Part shown: one piece after another, positions 29,440 through 43,354 of the stretch
Numbering within the stretch: the first letter of the stretch is position 1
How the letters are laid out: every line of letters begins with the position of its first letter
From: Unio delphinus
Taxonomy: Eukaryota > Mollusca > Bivalvia > Unionida > Unionidae
DNA length: 64,000 nucleotides
Assembly (NCBI GenBank): GCA_029339505.1
Contig: JAQISU010000132.1
Location: 9,465,001 to 9,529,000 of the forward strand
Reading direction: 5' to 3'
Program-made: the position numbers and the translations under genes
Notes under the pieces: model-generated
What the model was told of the DNA's origin: nothing
Seen by the model: only the letters and a program-made list of their open reading frames with translations
The model's database searches: none

Positions 29440-32190
29440 CAAAGCGCATAGAACCTGTTCTGCATGTGCTCTATTATACTATAGTGGAGAGTTGGACAAA
29501 TCCATAAATGGACTAGGCTTCCTTGTAATCAAAGGCATCAAGGAATATGTGCTTGGATGTTGTCCCATATCTAGCAGAAAAATATCCATTCGCCTGCAAG
29601 CATCTCCAGTTAACATCACAATGATCCAAGTCTATGCTCCAACTACTGATCATGATGAAGAAAAAATAAAGGCGTTTTACAACAAACTCCAAAGTATAAT
29701 AAATATGGTAAGTAAAAAAGACATTCACATCCTCCAAAGAGACCGAAATGCCAAATTTGGCAAAGCGTCTCTAAACGACTGGGATGATCATTGTGGAATT
29801 TCCTGCAATGAGTTTACCAATGAAAGAGGGAGACGGCTGCCTGAGTTCGCAAGCTACAAGAACTTGGTACTATCCATAACGCTGGGCAAACATAAAGCTT
29901 CACGATGCTGGACATGACACGCACCAAATGGAACCCAACATCACCAGATCGACTACATACTGGTTCAAAACCGGTACCGATCTGAAAATCAATAGAGCAA
30001 AAACCAAGAACGACCCCGGGTACTGATGTTGGGATTGATCACGACCTCATTATGAACTTCCGAGTGAGGCTTAAGAAAATTAACAATCCAAAGCAAATTA
30101 GGCTCAAATTAAACCTTGAACATCTGAATGACCCTAACATCTGCAAGTCATTCGAAGCCACAACTGGAGGAAAATTTCCTCCACTCCTTGTGATTGATGT
30201 TGATGTTAAAGTGATTGATGAGAGACACTTTCAACACAGTCATGACAAAGGCTGCAAAGCAATCATTGGCCTCCATCGCCCAAAGAAATAAACATGGGTT
30301 ACAGAATAGATTCTTAATCTGTGTGATGCCCGAAGAGACCTCATAAACACTAGACACACAACAGGGGCATTAGAGTACCTAGCAATAAACAAGTTTATCA
30401 GGAAAAAAACTTGAAGAATGCAAAAGAAGATTGAATTGGACAAATGTGCACAGAAATAGATAGCATTCTGATAAAAATAACAGCAAAAAGACATTCCAAA
30501 TTGTGAAAAACCTCACCAGACAGTAGCAACCAAGATTCAGTACCGTTCAAGACGAAAATGGAAAATGCCTCACGGAAGCAAGTGACGTTGCAGAAAGATG
30601 TACTAAGCATTGTAAAGAATTCTACAACCATCCATCCATAGAAAACCCAGAGGTGCTTGAAGTTTCTAATTCCACAACTGATATTGATTTTCCATCCGCA
30701 AAGAAGAGGTGAAGTCAGCACTAAGAGCATATAAGAATGGGAAGGCGGCTAAAGTAGACAACATCTCAGCTCAACTTATCAAAAATGGTGGAGAATCGGT
30801 GATAGAGCTACTAACAAAAATCTGCAACAAGATCTGGCAGAGAGGCGACTGGCCACCACAGTGGACCCAATCACTGATTATAACACTTCCCAAAAAAGGC
30901 AATCTCAATTTGTGCCAAAATTACAGAACTAACAGTTTTACAATAATAGCCATGATAGTAAGGTGATGCTGAATGTCATCTTCAACATACTGAACCCACA
31001 CGCTGAAGAAATAATCGTTGAAGAACAGGTTTCTGTGTGAAACGTACGCACAACATCGTCACGACATCTATCGTGTGTTCATAGATTTCAAAAAAACTTT
31101 TGACATAGTGTGGCATGAGGCATTGTGTGCCGCAATGAACAAGTACAACATGGATCAAAAGTTAACCAACACCTTCAACCAGCTGTACGACAAGGATACC
31201 AGTGCAGTAACTGCTCAAGGTTCTATGGGAGACTGGTTCAAGACAACAGATGGAGTCCGGCAAGTATGTCTTCTGTTACCCACGCTTTACAATATCTACT
31301 TATAGCGTATCATGCGCGAAGCCCTGGAAAAGCACTGTGGGACAGTCAGCATTGGAGGGAGTAACATTACCAACCTCTGCTTTGCAGATGACATTGATGG
31401 GCTGGCAGGCAGTGAAGATGAGCTTCCCACCTTAGTGACGAACCTGATTGAAACATCTTCCAGATTTGAATGTAAAAAAGTGCCTAGACGGGAAAGCTGA
31501 CGACAAATAGTGGCAAACAACTCTCAACAAAGATTAAAGGCAGAGCACATTAACTGTAAACAGTGAGCCAATTCACATATATCGGTTCCATAAGTACCGA
31601 AGAGGGATCAAGAGCAGAAATGTTTGCACGAGCAGCACAACACAAACAACGGCAGCTATGTTAAAGCTAATACCCATCTAGAGAACCAAGAATATCTGTC
31701 TGAAAACTAATATCAGACTATTGAGAGCACTAGTCATCTCAATCATTATGTATTCATGTGAGGCCTGGACCCAGACATGAGATTCTGCAGAATCATCCTT
31801 GGCATCTCTTACACGGACCACATCACAAATAAAGAAGAGCATAACACCATCAGGCACAAAGTAGGCCATCATGAAGACCTCCTCATCACTGTCAAAAAGA
31901 GAAAGCTGAAATGATATGCCCATGTCACTAGAGCAAACAGTTTATCCACAACAGTATTGCAGGGTAGTGTCCAACGTGGTAGCAGGAGAGGTAGACAGAG
32001 CAAAAAGTGGACTGACAACATCACAGAATGGACCAGGAAAAGTTTTGAGGAGACACCGGCATTGGCACATGATCGAGACAAGTGGAGCGAACTGGTCAGA
32101 TCTTCAGCAGCACAGTGCCTCAATGACCACACTAGGTCAAGAGACTGATGATGATGATGTGGATCACTTACCAAAGATATTCGCAAAGAT
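29440..32190 (+). mobile_element. RTE-like LINE relic, near full length
   Basis: An apurinic-type endonuclease region (GLGFLVIKGIKEYVLGCCPI, ITMIQVYAPTTDHDEEKIKA, DRNAKFGKASLNDW, 29510-29800) is followed by RT blocks. These include GKAAKVDNISAQLIKNGG (30735-30790), TLPKKGNLNLCQNYR, VFIDFKKTFDIVWHEA (31077-31125) and the catalytic LCFADDIDGLAG (31376-31410). A C-terminal KWTDNITEWTRKSFEE region lies near 32000. It ends in a GATGATGATGAT-like tail at 32144-32160. The pattern fits the RTE/BovB-type family often annotated as craniofacial development protein 2-like. The catalytic DD survives, but frameshifts and stops break the frame throughout. Confidence 0.82.
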
Positions 32191-32763
32191 TAACGCTTTA
32201 AGTTACAAATGAACATTTAGCATACACTGCAATGTTCATGTGTTATCTCAACATCATAAGAGTTAATCTGAAAACCACTAAATGTGATCCAAGCATCGAA
32301 GACAGAACTTGAAGATTGAAATTGAGAAAAGTTAAATGTGTTCGATGTCTCGTCTTCATTTTCGTTTTTTATCATATATTTCTTTTCGCAATTTTACTAC
32401 ATTAATAACTATATATGTGCATCGAATCAGAGTACAAATCACCAAACCTTTGACGCCAGTGTGTTTTCTTTTTTTTTAGTACCTAGTCAAACATTGGCAA
32501 TGCTAAATTTCACGTTTAGACCCGGGAAAGGTTTGTAAATTATTTACAATCGTTTGATTGATCATATTTTGAAGGAAAACACCAAAACTATTTCTAAGCA
32601 TTCGTATAAAACATGTGTAAGGACCTATGGTAGTTCCTGCCAAGGTGCTCATTTGTGTTTTTAAAATTAGTATTCTTAACCTGCACCGTTTCAACTTATA
32701 CTCAGCTTCTCTTGATATTTGGAAATGATTATTTAAGATATATACCTATTCGGCTGTGACTAT

Positions 32764-33020
32764 TACAGACCCATATTTTCAATTTGCAAATTCAACTGAG
32801 ACTAACAAATATCTACATTTTAAATTTACATATTCAACCGAGACTAACACATATCCACATTTTCATTCCATATATTTCAGCTAAAACGATAACACTTGTC
32901 CATTTTTGCAATACACATACTCAATTGGGACTAACACATATCCACATATTCAACCCACTTACCCAAATGAGACTAACACACATCCATAATTTCAATACAC
33001 TTATTCAACTGCATATCATT
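32764..33020. repeat. Diverged minisatellite, about 45-bp period
   Basis: Five or six imperfect units share GAGACTAACACATATCCACA-like cores followed by TTCAATNCAC. Divergence of 10-30 percent suggests an old array. Confidence 0.75.
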
Positions 33021-33580
33021 AAATCTTACTTTATGCAATAGTTATGCAAAAGTTATTTATTATGATATTAACACAGTGATGTATAACGCTATATCCTCGA
33101 GGAAACACGGTTAGCTACATCATTACCTTTACATCTATCCTGGATCTATATTGCTTTCAGCTTTTCCATCATACTGTATACGATACGCAGTCACCTCAAT
33201 CCGCCAGTTCTCAACACAAATATTTGCAGAGGATTTTATCACAATGAAGTGTAATATCGGATTCATAATGTTCTAGCGTAAGGGTCAATGACATCAGCCC
33301 CACCTATAACCCATGTCAAAACAAAAAGTTTCAATCAAATATCCTTGTAAAGGTATGAACGTCAAAGATTGATATAGTTTTTGAGATTATCGGGGTCATT
33401 ATTTGACTGATGAACGCTTTTCTATAATGCACTTACAATTACCTAGAAAATGAAATTTTAGTTTCTTAATATTGCAACAGTGACCAATTTAATTAATTAA
33501 AAGACGGCTGTTGCTCGAGCGTTTGTATATATGCTTTTTTTCATACGTCACTATGGCATCTAATGTTATCTTCATTATGA
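33021..33580. other. No gene seen
   Basis: Unique AT-rich sequence without conserved frames. Confidence 0.45.
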
Positions 33581-33582
33581 CG

Positions 33583-33665
33583 GACCCAGGTGGCTGAGTA
33601 GTCTCAGTCGCCAAGTGGCTGAGTTGTTCAAATCCCCGAGTGGCTGAGTTGTCGCCTATGCACAT
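33583..33665 (+). repeat. tRNA-like or SINE fragment with 25-bp repeats
   Basis: GTGGCTGAGT occurs three times at 25-bp spacing (33590, 33615, 33640), resembling a tRNA-Leu/Ser A box. GTTCAAATCCC at 33626-33636 matches a B box. No full cloverleaf can be drawn, so this is a tRNA-derived fragment that has been tandemly expanded rather than a tRNA gene. Confidence 0.4.
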
Positions 33666-33965
33666 CTCTGCCATCTAACTCTAGACTTGAGCTCGTGTCT
33701 CCATTCAGTCAGTAAGCGTATGTGACAAAGCTTACCAGGAGCTTCCCGTTGGTCGGTGGTCCGTACCAGGTTGTTTCCAGACTTTTACGCCAACAGTATA
33801 CAGGCAGCCATCTATAGACCATCATGCTCTCTCTGGAAAATGGCATTAACACGAAAACAAAAGCATCTACAACAAGAATCTTCTCTATTCTGTGAAAATA
33901 TTTAATTACTCCATGATAAATGTTAATGAAGACATTGAAATGTGAGGAATTCATTTCAAAACAGA

Positions 33966-34024
33966 CATTACAATTGATGGTGTAAAGCGCTTAGAGCTTC
34001 GTAAGATTAGGCGCTATACAATGT
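33966..34024 (+). mobile_element. Retroposon 3' tail (AGCGCTTAGAG...GGCGCTATA)
   Basis: GTAAAGCGCTTAGAGC followed by TTAGGCGCTATACAATG directly before TTA repeats matches the well-known 3' end of L2/CR1-like LINEs and their SINEs in invertebrates. The 5' body is not recognisable. Confidence 0.65.
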
Positions 34025-34025
34025 C

Positions 34026-34114
<89 letters not shown>

Positions 34115-34138
34115 CATTATTATTTTTATTATTATTAA

Positions 34139-34186
<48 letters not shown>

Positions 34187-34189
34187 CAA

Positions 34190-34268
<79 letters not shown>

Positions 34269-34288
34269 ATTATTATTATTATTATTAT

Positions 34289-34319
<31 letters not shown>

Positions 34320-34363
34320 ATTATTATTATTATTATTATTATTATTGTTATTATTATTATTAA

Positions 34364-34433
<70 letters not shown>

Positions 34434-34453
34434 ATTATTATTATTATTATTAT

Positions 34454-34484
<31 letters not shown>

Positions 34485-34533
34485 ATTATTATTATTATTA
34501 TTAATATTATTATTATTATTATTATTATTATTA

Positions 34534-34580
<47 letters not shown>
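34025..34580. repeat. TTA trinucleotide array, about 555 bp
   Basis: (TTA)n with interspersed TCA, AAT and GTT variants, starting at the retroposon tail. Poly-Leu/Ile frames on both strands are artefacts. Confidence 0.97.
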
Positions 34581-34582
<2 letters not shown>

Positions 34583-36020
34583 GCTTTTACATAGTAGGTT
34601 TACTCTTTTTAAGTTATGGTTCTAGTAACCATCATATGATTAGTAATTGTAGCTGTTATCTGCAATACTGGCTACATTGCTAGCCACTTTTCAATAGGTG
34701 AAATCCACAATTTGCGTTACCTTATGATAGCTCTTAAATGACAGGTGACAATAGAGTAGAAAACTTCACTTGGACCTGTAAGGACGATTATAACAATCAA
34801 CATAATCTGAAACTTTGGAAATTAACCCATGTTTTCAATGTTGATCTGAACAACGCGCAAGTATCACAACTACTGGTATAATGTTATCTTGCTAAAACAT
34901 TTCATCTCCAATATCATTCGTATAAAGTTTAAACAATGGACATGCATGCAGACTGGCATTATTGCTGCAGGTATAGTTTCGATCACGGTTTCACCATATC
35001 AGCGTTTTATAAGTGCACAGAAACGGCTGTAAGCTAGAATGACAATTACAAACGTAATTATAGATTTTGGACTATATCCTTAGGTAATTAAACTAATTGA
35101 AACATTAATGTAATATTCTGAACGTTACCAATAGCGCCTTCTTGAAATAATGGCTTTGAAATTATTTTCTAGTAACTCTAAAAATGATTTTATGAAGAAA
35201 CAAAATTATTCCCATGAGGTTCAGTCTAGAGTATGGTAATTATGTCAATGCAGATTAGGATAATTATTCATGTATTTCACATTCAACTTATTCCAAATAG
35301 TCGTGCTGATGTTATTGAACTGTACAATTTCGTTACGTTGTACTAATTTCATTTTAATACAGCTTTTTGCTCGTATTCACTTCAACTGTTGGAAAGTATT
35401 ATTCCATAGAGATGCATGTGACACAACTCAAGACAATGCATATAGATTGAATTGCAAGACCTGATTGACAACCTGCGCTGTCTGCTAGGCGAGATGAAAG
35501 GTTTTAAGTAATATCTACTGTGCTAAAAGTCTTACGAGCCATCTAGTATTCCAGTCGCATATCTACATAATATCACCATATATTACATAGAAATTCAAAC
35601 GGTCATACATTGCAACATCTTTCATCCAATGCTCACGAAATGATGTAATTACTTCGAAAAAAAACTTATTTACAGAGGGTTAGTGTCTATCGAATTATAT
35701 CGATTTTACTTCAAAGGTCGTAATAGCGATATGTAGATATGAAGATATGTTAATAGTCTGGTAATCAATGTACTGTCATGTTTCTCATCAACGTCCATAT
35801 TCAGGCTGCAAAAAGCGTTCTTACCGAGGCATACAATTGATAATGGACTTGCCGTTTATAATTTGGCTCGGACTTGCCGTACATAAAACAAACATATTGA
35901 CATAAAGGTGTGCGTGATTTGCAATTTTAATGTATCTATAACAAATTTTGACACAAATCGCTATGATATATACAATGTAAGTTTATAATAATGTCTAGTA
36001 CTATGGCATGATGCCATATA
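34581..36020. other. No gene seen
   Basis: Unique sequence; only short frames. Confidence 0.45.
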
Positions 36021-36021
36021 C

Positions 36022-36215
36022 ATGCATTATCAGTCAAATTATCCTGGCAACAGGCCGACCTGTCCTGAGACTAACCTCTTAATGCTATTCGTCTAGCAAG
36101 GGGGCTGTTGGTACCATATGTGTAAGTATTTGGTATAACACAGCCGAGGTTCTAACCCGCAACCTCCCTTATCCGAGGTGGACGCTCTAATCACCAGAGA
36201 ATGGAAAAGAATTGA
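36022..36215 (-). mobile_element. tRNA-derived SINE
   Basis: On the minus strand GTGATTAGAGCGTCCACCTC (A box, about 36194-36175) is followed by TTGCGGGTTAGAACCTCGGC (B box GGTTAGAACCTC at 36146-36157) with the spacing of an RNA polymerase III promoter. The body continues about 120 bases. It resembles mollusc/cephalopod tRNA-SINEs; degenerate. Confidence 0.65.
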
Positions 36216-37224
36216 TAATTGTTTGAATTGTTATAGCGGTGATACGGAAGGTAGTCTTTTACTTTATTGGTATATGTGAACACATAACACGCAATCAATC
36301 ACGTTATTTACCTATTAAAAAAATTAGTCCCAAGCACGTCTGTAATATTCAATTCGTTGCATATGGGATAAAGTCATATGTACCGTGTCTTCCTAAGGTA
36401 AATACATCTACAGAAAATAAACTTTGACCACACGGAATACACGGTTAGATCACCACTAAAATTGAATCAGCTTCTTAAGTGGAGACCTCAACAATGAAGA
36501 CACAGTACTCTAAAAAAAAGATTGGACTCGAGTATTGGCTCATAGTTGCAGGCGTCAAAACAATAATCAGATAACAATATTAATTGGTGTTTTGCAAACT
36601 GATATTGATTATTGAAGGATAAAATGTAAATTAAATACATGACCAGTAAATTTATACCTACTAGCTTCACAATACGGGATGCAGTTACCTACTTACATAT
36701 TATGTACGATGATATACAGTTACGTACCATCAAGATTACAATATGAGATTAATTACGTTCAAGCATTGCTTACAATATGGTAAACATGTACGTATCTATA
36801 TGTATTTCAATAGAGGATACAAGTACGTACCTATATGTATACAATATGGGATGATATTTTTACGTATAATCTAGCGCAGAGGTATACACTGACAAAAAGG
36901 CTATTGATGAAATATGCCAATTAGATTTACCCTAATATGCGATTTACTTAGGACGTTAAAATTTACTCCGTCTCCCTGAAAAGAAACGCAGAAACAACGT
37001 GATCCAACATAACAGCAAGTAAAACTTGATAAATAGCAGAGTTTAATAAAAGTCATAATTCATTCAGATAATTTTAAAACACGCTTTGCTAGACATTTTC
37101 TTGCCGATCGATGGCATTAAATGAATTTCTCAGATGCATTTAATGTGTCTTCATTAATCAAACTTAGTTGTCAAGTGGTAGTCAGAATTTGACTCTTAAT
37201 AATCAAGAGTTAGAAAAACTACTA

Positions 37225-37228
<4 letters not shown>
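36216..37228. other. No gene seen
   Basis: Unique AT-rich sequence with short diverged repeats of GTACGTA/TATGTA; no gene. Confidence 0.45.

Positions 37229-37318
<90 letters not shown>
37229..37318. repeat. (TA)45 microsatellite
   Basis: Ninety bases of uninterrupted TA. Confidence 0.97.
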
Positions 37319-37322
<4 letters not shown>

Positions 37323-38083
37323 CAATATGTATATCAGATAGAACAGTAAGCGTTAGAATTGTTACACTCAAGGGGTCTCGTTGATAATTTGGACATGACA
37401 TTCTCGATAGCATTCAACCACTCAACACTTCCCGACTCATTCGCGTCGGAGATTAACTCAGTGTATATCCGTTTCGACCTTTGTGGTTGATAGTAATAAA
37501 AATATAATTCATAGCAGTGCCTGCTATTTTTGTTTGAAAACTAAATATTTATTACTATAAATATCTTCAAATATATTGCCAAGACTTTCCAAAATTCGTT
37601 GTCCGAAATTCTATAATTACGAAATTATTTACTTGTAAGGCAGAAAAAGGCACGAGAAAACCAAATGTATTTTATTAACGGAACCGGTCGTCAAGTCTGT
37701 AGTATTGCGTGTTCAAACTCGTTAATATAAAGCGAATCAAATACATACGTGTGCATAGCTTCAGACTTCTTGTTTTCTGTTTTTTCTAACGACATCGTGA
37801 CGATACTAGGTTTCACCTAAAAGGTTCTAAAATACGCACTTAGTAATGTAATTTTGCTCTGATGATAACACATTGTGAAATTCTGTCACAGTAGCATGGT
37901 TTGTCGTGTTTCACATTTGTATGATTCACCAATAAATATTTCAAAGACGAATATTAGTACATCACACTATGCCACAATAAACATGACCCACAAATCTAGT
38001 GTTAACAATAAAAACAATCGAAAACGTTTAAACCAATTTTAAATATCAGGGTAAATGATAGGAAAAAAAGACAATCATACGAA

Positions 38084-38087
<4 letters not shown>
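37319..38087. other. No gene seen
   Basis: Unique sequence between two TA tracts. Confidence 0.45.

Positions 38088-38156
<69 letters not shown>
38088..38156. repeat. (TA)n, left half split by hAT
   Basis: TA tract ending exactly at the CAGGGCCGGC terminus; the complementary half resumes at 43355. Confidence 0.95.
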
Positions 38157-38159
<3 letters not shown>

Positions 38160-39668
38160 GGCCGGCTTTAGGCCAATTGGACCAATTGCACCCTATTGGG
38201 CCCCACGCCTAGGGGGGCCCCGCACCTTGATTGGGGGGTGGGGGGTCAGTTCACAAGTAGTCTAGACAATTCAGTGCATTGTGATGCCACCGTGGTCAAG
38301 GGACACAATCTTTTGCCAGTGTTAAGTGTACAGGCCACATGATAACTGTAGCAAGTGCCAAGTGAAGAAGTACCAGCTATACAGTTATATTAACATTTAA
38401 AACCTGCAAGTCTGTCAGGCTACTGCCAAGAATCCTAGTGAAGCGAGTGATGCCATTTGTGTGAGTATAGACAGTGACAATGAATTTTTTTTATTATATA
38501 TAATTAAAAGTAGACTTTACCATTACTGTCTTATATTGACCTACAATACACAATCATGTGGTTCTGCTTTCAATAATTTGTTGAACATTTGAAAGCCACT
38601 AGTTGAAGTTAAAAGTCAGTATAACAAGAAAAATGCAGCACTAAAGTGCTACTTTGGTCGCACGCTTTACAATGCTCTAGCATCAAAAGTATTATAGCTG
38701 CGCAGCTGATTTTTTTTCTGTACCCCAAAAGTATATTAACTGTATTCTGTGTAAATCTCATGAAATAATATGGTGCTGTTTTTCCTATCCAGGTGGCAAA
38801 CTGAAATACGCACGGTTTTGGCCATGGCGGGTCCATAAATTGTCTGATTATTACGAGATTTATAATGTAAATACTCCTATGCACCACTGTCCTGTAGTGC
38901 AAATTTGGTATTGATATCTTAAAAATTGGCGAAATGCGAGCATTTTAAATGCCGCGTAGAATAAATAGATAGGCGAGGACTAAAGCAGAATGCATAAATG
39001 CTTAGGTTATGGCATGGTGGAAAAATATCATAGTAAGTTCATGACCTAAAATGGCGTGGTTTTCCAGATTTTTGCCGGACAAATATTTTTTGCCTACCCC
39101 CGGTGCTTATCGCTGCATAGGTCGAACGCGAAGTGTGCGACCAATTATCTTTTGTTATGGGTGGACCAGTACTCATGCTTCTTGAAGTTTTCTTCCTTCC
39201 GAGTTGAATTGTGTCTTCATGACATTTGCTCCAATATGTCGGATGTCTAACAAAATTCATGATGTCACAATTTTGTTGGCTTTGGATTGCTCCAAGCAGC
39301 ATGTGAACCATAATAATTTATATTGTTATTTAATTAATTGCTTAAGATTAAACCACACACAGATAAAATGTAGATAACAGTGGTGTGATTTAGCTAACAT
39401 GACAATAATCAAAATTTATCCTGGCATTCATTGTCACTTCTTTGGGCAGGTTTGCACATATGAGGTGTTGTAAAGCTGATTTTGAATGGTTTTCATTTGA
39501 GCAACAGTGGATCTATTAGGCTTTCGATGGAGTATGGGTACGCATCCTCCCTGCTTTGTGCCAAATAGATTCTTCTGTAGCCCTTTATAACTAGTCATTA
39601 TGTGTTCACTGTATTTTGTTATAGAGACACGAGATTCCTGACCTTCAAATATCAGTAAGAGACCGAGA

Positions 39669-42321
39669 GATATAGGCAGAAAGTACCAGAGTGGCAGTAA
39701 GAAAAGGGCAATAAGAAAGGCTAAGAAAGCCCAAGATGAAAGAGAAAGAGGAGCCATAGACAGATTTGTTTGCAGAAATACATCGGATAAATCTGAAGAA
39801 GCAAATGTGCAAAATTCAGTTGAAAATGATCCGAAATTCAGTGATAATGATAGTGGTGCTGAAGAAATTTTACAAGATGAACACAGCTTTAAGGGTGCTT
39901 CTGCTGTTACGAACTCTTCGAAAGATCCTTCCACTTCAAATGTCACCAATGATGATAAGCAAGATCCTTCCACTTCAAATGTCACCATTGATGAGCAAGA
40001 TCCTTCCACTTCAAATGTCAAGAGTGATGATGAGGATTCACAGTTAACTGATGATCCTGCAACCTGGCCAGAAGTAATAAGTCATGGTGTGAGAGACTCT
40101 TTGGTGAAAAAAGGACCACCAAAAGTTCTAAAAGAATATTTCCCTAAAAATGATAAAGGAACACACTTTTCAAAATTCCACTGCAAACAAATGCTCCCAA
40201 ATGGTGAATTTATAGAGCGACCTTGGCTGTTATACTCATTCTCAAGTGACAAGATCTTTTGTTACTATTGTAAACTTTTTGACCCGAATGCTACAGCCGC
40301 ACTTGCAACTTCTGGTTTCAATAATTGGCCAAACATCCATACAAGGCTTGCTGAGCATGAGAATTCAAACAGGCATTTGCAAGCAATGCTCCGCTGCTAT
40401 GAACTACAGGAGAGGTTGGCTGTTGAAACGACCATTGATGAAGTACAGGAAAAACAAATTATAAAGGAAGCAAACCACTGGTATAAAGTATTTGAGCGAC
40501 TTGTGGCCACAATACAGATGTTAGCAGAAAGAAATTTACCATTCCGTGGTTCTGATGAACACATTGGCACACCACATAATGGCATCTTTCTAGGTGTCAT
40601 TGAGTTACTTGGGATGTTTGATCCAATAATGCAAGAACACATACGGAAAGTTCAAAACAAGGAAATACTTGATCATTATATGGGAAAAAAACATCCAAAA
40701 TGAGCTCATCGACATTATGGCAAATGCTGTTCAGACAGCAATTATTTCTAGAATTAAGGCTGCCAAGTACTATGCCATAATTCTTTACTTCACCCCTGAC
40801 ATCAGTCACTAAGAGCAAATGTCATTGGTTATTAGATATATAGCTGATGGTACAAAACCAAACATCCCAGCTGGAGTGTATGAACACTTCATTAAGTTTT
40901 TAGTGGTACAAAGCAGCACTGGAGAAAACTTGTTAAACTCCGTTCTGAAGGAACTTGAGGTATTAGGACTTGATGTTGCAGATATCCGTGGGCAATGTTA
41001 TGATAATGGGGCCAACATGAAGGGACACAATTCAGGTGTACAAGCACGACTCCTGCAAAGAAATTCTCGAGCATTTTTCACCCCATGCGCGTGCCATAGT
41101 TATAATCTTATTTTAGGTGATATGGCAAAAACATGCCCTGAGGCCATGACTTTCTTCGGTACATTGCAACGTATTTACACAATTTTTGCCTCATCCACAA
41201 AAAGGTGGACAATCTTCAGAAGTCATGTTACTGGCCTGTCCTTGAAATCTTTGTCAGAAACAAGGTGGGAATGCAGAATGGATAGTGTGAAGGCCATCAG
41301 CTACCAAGCTTCTCAAGTCTGTGATGCTCTCGAAGAATTGGCAGACACTACTGAAAATGCCAATACCAAACGTGATGCTCAGTCCTTGGTGAACCAAATG
41401 AGAAATTACAAGTTCCTTGTGTCTCTAGTGTTTTGGCACTCATTGCTCTTTCAGGTAAATTTCGTAAGCAAGGAGCTTCACGGTGAAACCATGGATATAA
41501 CAACCTGTCTGAAAGCATTTGAAAAACTGTTCAACTGGTTAAATGCATTCAGAGAAAAGGGCTTTGAGGAATCACTGGTCGATGCCAAAGAACTTGCTGA
41601 AGACCTTGAAGTGGAAGCAGTTTTCAAAAGTGAAAAGAGGCGTGTGCTCAGGAAGAGGCAAATGTTTGACTACGAATCAACTGATGAACCTCTGTCAGAC
41701 CCCCCAAAGGCATTTCAAATTCAATGCTTTAATCAAGTGGTGAATAAAGCCGTGCAAACCCTTCAGCCCCGATTTGAACAGCTGACAAAGCACTATGATT
41801 TGCTTGGATTCTTGTGCAATTTTAAGAATATGCCCAAGGAAGACGTAAGGAAATGTGCTGCAGATTTGGAAATCGCCTTAACTGATTTCAAATTAGTTCA
41901 TGCTGACAATGCAGCAGATGGAGTTACAACAACGAAGATGGCTGATATTGATGGTTTCATGCTTTGTGAGGAGATAGAAGCAATAAAGCCAATTCTCCCT
42001 TTAGAGCTATTACGAAATCCTGCAAAAATGCTCTTGTTTCTAGCTTGCAATAACAGGTCTACAGCCTTTCCAAATCTTTTTGTGGTACTTGGAATTTACC
42101 TTATCATCAAAGTTACAGTTGCATCTGGCGAAAGATCCTTTTCTAAGCTCAAACTTATTAAAACTTACCTAAGGTCTACAATGAGTCAAGAACGCCTAAA
42201 TAGTTTGAGTATTATGTCAATAGAGTGTGATGTGGCCAGAGAATTGAGCTTTGAGGAAATCCTGAAAGACTTTGCAATGAAAAAGCAAGAAAAATTAGCT
42301 TTTGAAAGCTTAATGTATTAA
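39669..42321 (+). pseudogene. hAT transposase (TTF-type zinc finger, DUF4371, hAT-C)
   Basis: Coding sequence begins near 39669 with a basic nuclear-localisation-like stretch (KYQSGSKKRAIRKAKKA) and an acidic Ser-rich linker with three SFxK/DPSTSNV repeats. A TTF-type finger (WLLYSFSSDKIFCYYCKLF, about 40225-40280) follows, then the DUF4371 region. A frame change in a poly-A run near 40686 ends the first frame at TGA 40701. A TAA at 40810-40812 follows before MSLVIRYIADG. The second frame (40819-42321, 500 codons) contains GQCYDNGANMKG, SLSETRWECR and the hAT C-terminal dimerisation block VASGERSFSKLKLIK. Around 40785 the conserved Asp of the RNase H-like core is replaced, reading ILYFTPDIS. 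The enzyme would move the element by cut and paste; this copy is inactive but young. Confidence 0.88.
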
Positions 42322-42556
42322 GGATACTAGTTGCTGTGCTTTTCTTAAGTGATAAGTTCCATATTTCCATATATTGAGTTGAATATAAATGTATAAGGTT
42401 CCCAGTGGCTAGAACATATTAATTAATAAATCAAATAAAGACAATATAGTATCTTTGTATTAGTTTAGACAGTTTAATTTAGGTTCATAATTTGCAGATT
42501 GACATGCTGTCTCCTAGACTGGGCCTGGTGAATTACCTGTCTTGCACTTCTGCTTG

Positions 42557-42960
42557 CCAAGTGCAGTGGGTTGCAAAAGTGTTGGCCCCCTCAACATTTT
42601 TTCAATGATTCCTATAGAAAACAGCTCTCACTGTATCAAGTTTAACTTCATCACAATCTGTTTAGCCATATACATTGTAGTGCTGTTTAATGATTCAAGA
42701 CTTCGGTGGTCAGTATATTATATCAGGCATAACTGAAAAATACCACTATGCTATATTTTGCATTTGGATCACAAATTGCAAAAGTGTTCATCCCCCAGCT
42801 ACTATTGGAATAGCAATTGAGGGGTTGGGATGAATAACAGATAACAGACCTTTATTCTTCACTTGAAATACTCAGTAAAATTTGTTTTACTGCCATTGAA
42901 TAAAGCGTAAATAACAAATAACTTTTGCAATTTTATGACCCCTATGCAAAATGAAGCAGA
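42557..42960. mobile_element. Possible Tc1/mariner-like terminal remnant within the hAT
   Basis: CAGTGGGTTGCAAAAGTGTTGGCCCCC at 42563-42589 resembles the inverted terminal repeat of Tc1-like elements. ATTGCAAAAGTGTTCATCCCCC recurs 210 bases on, and an inverted AACTTTTGCAAT lies at 42920. No transposase was seen. Quoting is limited to the recognisable blocks; the call is tentative. Confidence 0.35.
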
Positions 42961-43351
42961 GTCGTGCATTTAATCGTACCTAAAATAATATAGGTATCAG
43001 AGAACAGATTGGAATAGAGGAAGCTGGTTGTCAGGTCATCAGTGGTGCCCCAACGGTCGGCAAGACTAAGGGATAGATTAGATTAGATTAGAAAATAATA
43101 TAAAATAAACTTATTAAATAGAACCACAATTTATAAGAACAAATGGGATGAGTTGAAGTTAATTACGCTTGGTGGAGTGTGAGCTGGATTCTATTGGAGT
43201 CAATGGAAAAATATTGAGGCGGAATACTTTTCCAACCCACTGAATATCTATACTGCTATTATCTATATTATTATTATCATAACTTCATAAATGGGGGGGG
43301 GGGCCCCGCCATCATGTTTCTAATGGGGCCCCACACTTCCTAGAGCCGGCC

Positions 43352-43354
<3 letters not shown>

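Larger units (their letters stand above)
38157..43354 (+). mobile_element. hAT transposon, 5.2 kb, inserted in (TA)n
   Basis: The termini are CAGGGCCGGCTTTAGG at 38157 and its inverse CCTAGAGCCGGCCCTG ending 43354. Flanks TATATATA (38149-38156) and TGTATATA (43355-43362) form an 8-bp target duplication with one mismatch, as in hAT elements. G-rich and C-rich stretches occur just inside both ends. It carries a ZMYM/TTF-type transposase. The untranslated 3' part (42322-43300) includes a small Tc1-like remnant. Confidence 0.9.

Noticed and set aside
34007..34683. Poly-Leu/poly-Ile frames on both strands
   Set aside because: Translation of the TTA array.
39434..40021. Minus-strand frame with repeated TFEVEGS units
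   Set aside because: Antisense of the repeat linker in the hAT transposase N-terminal region.
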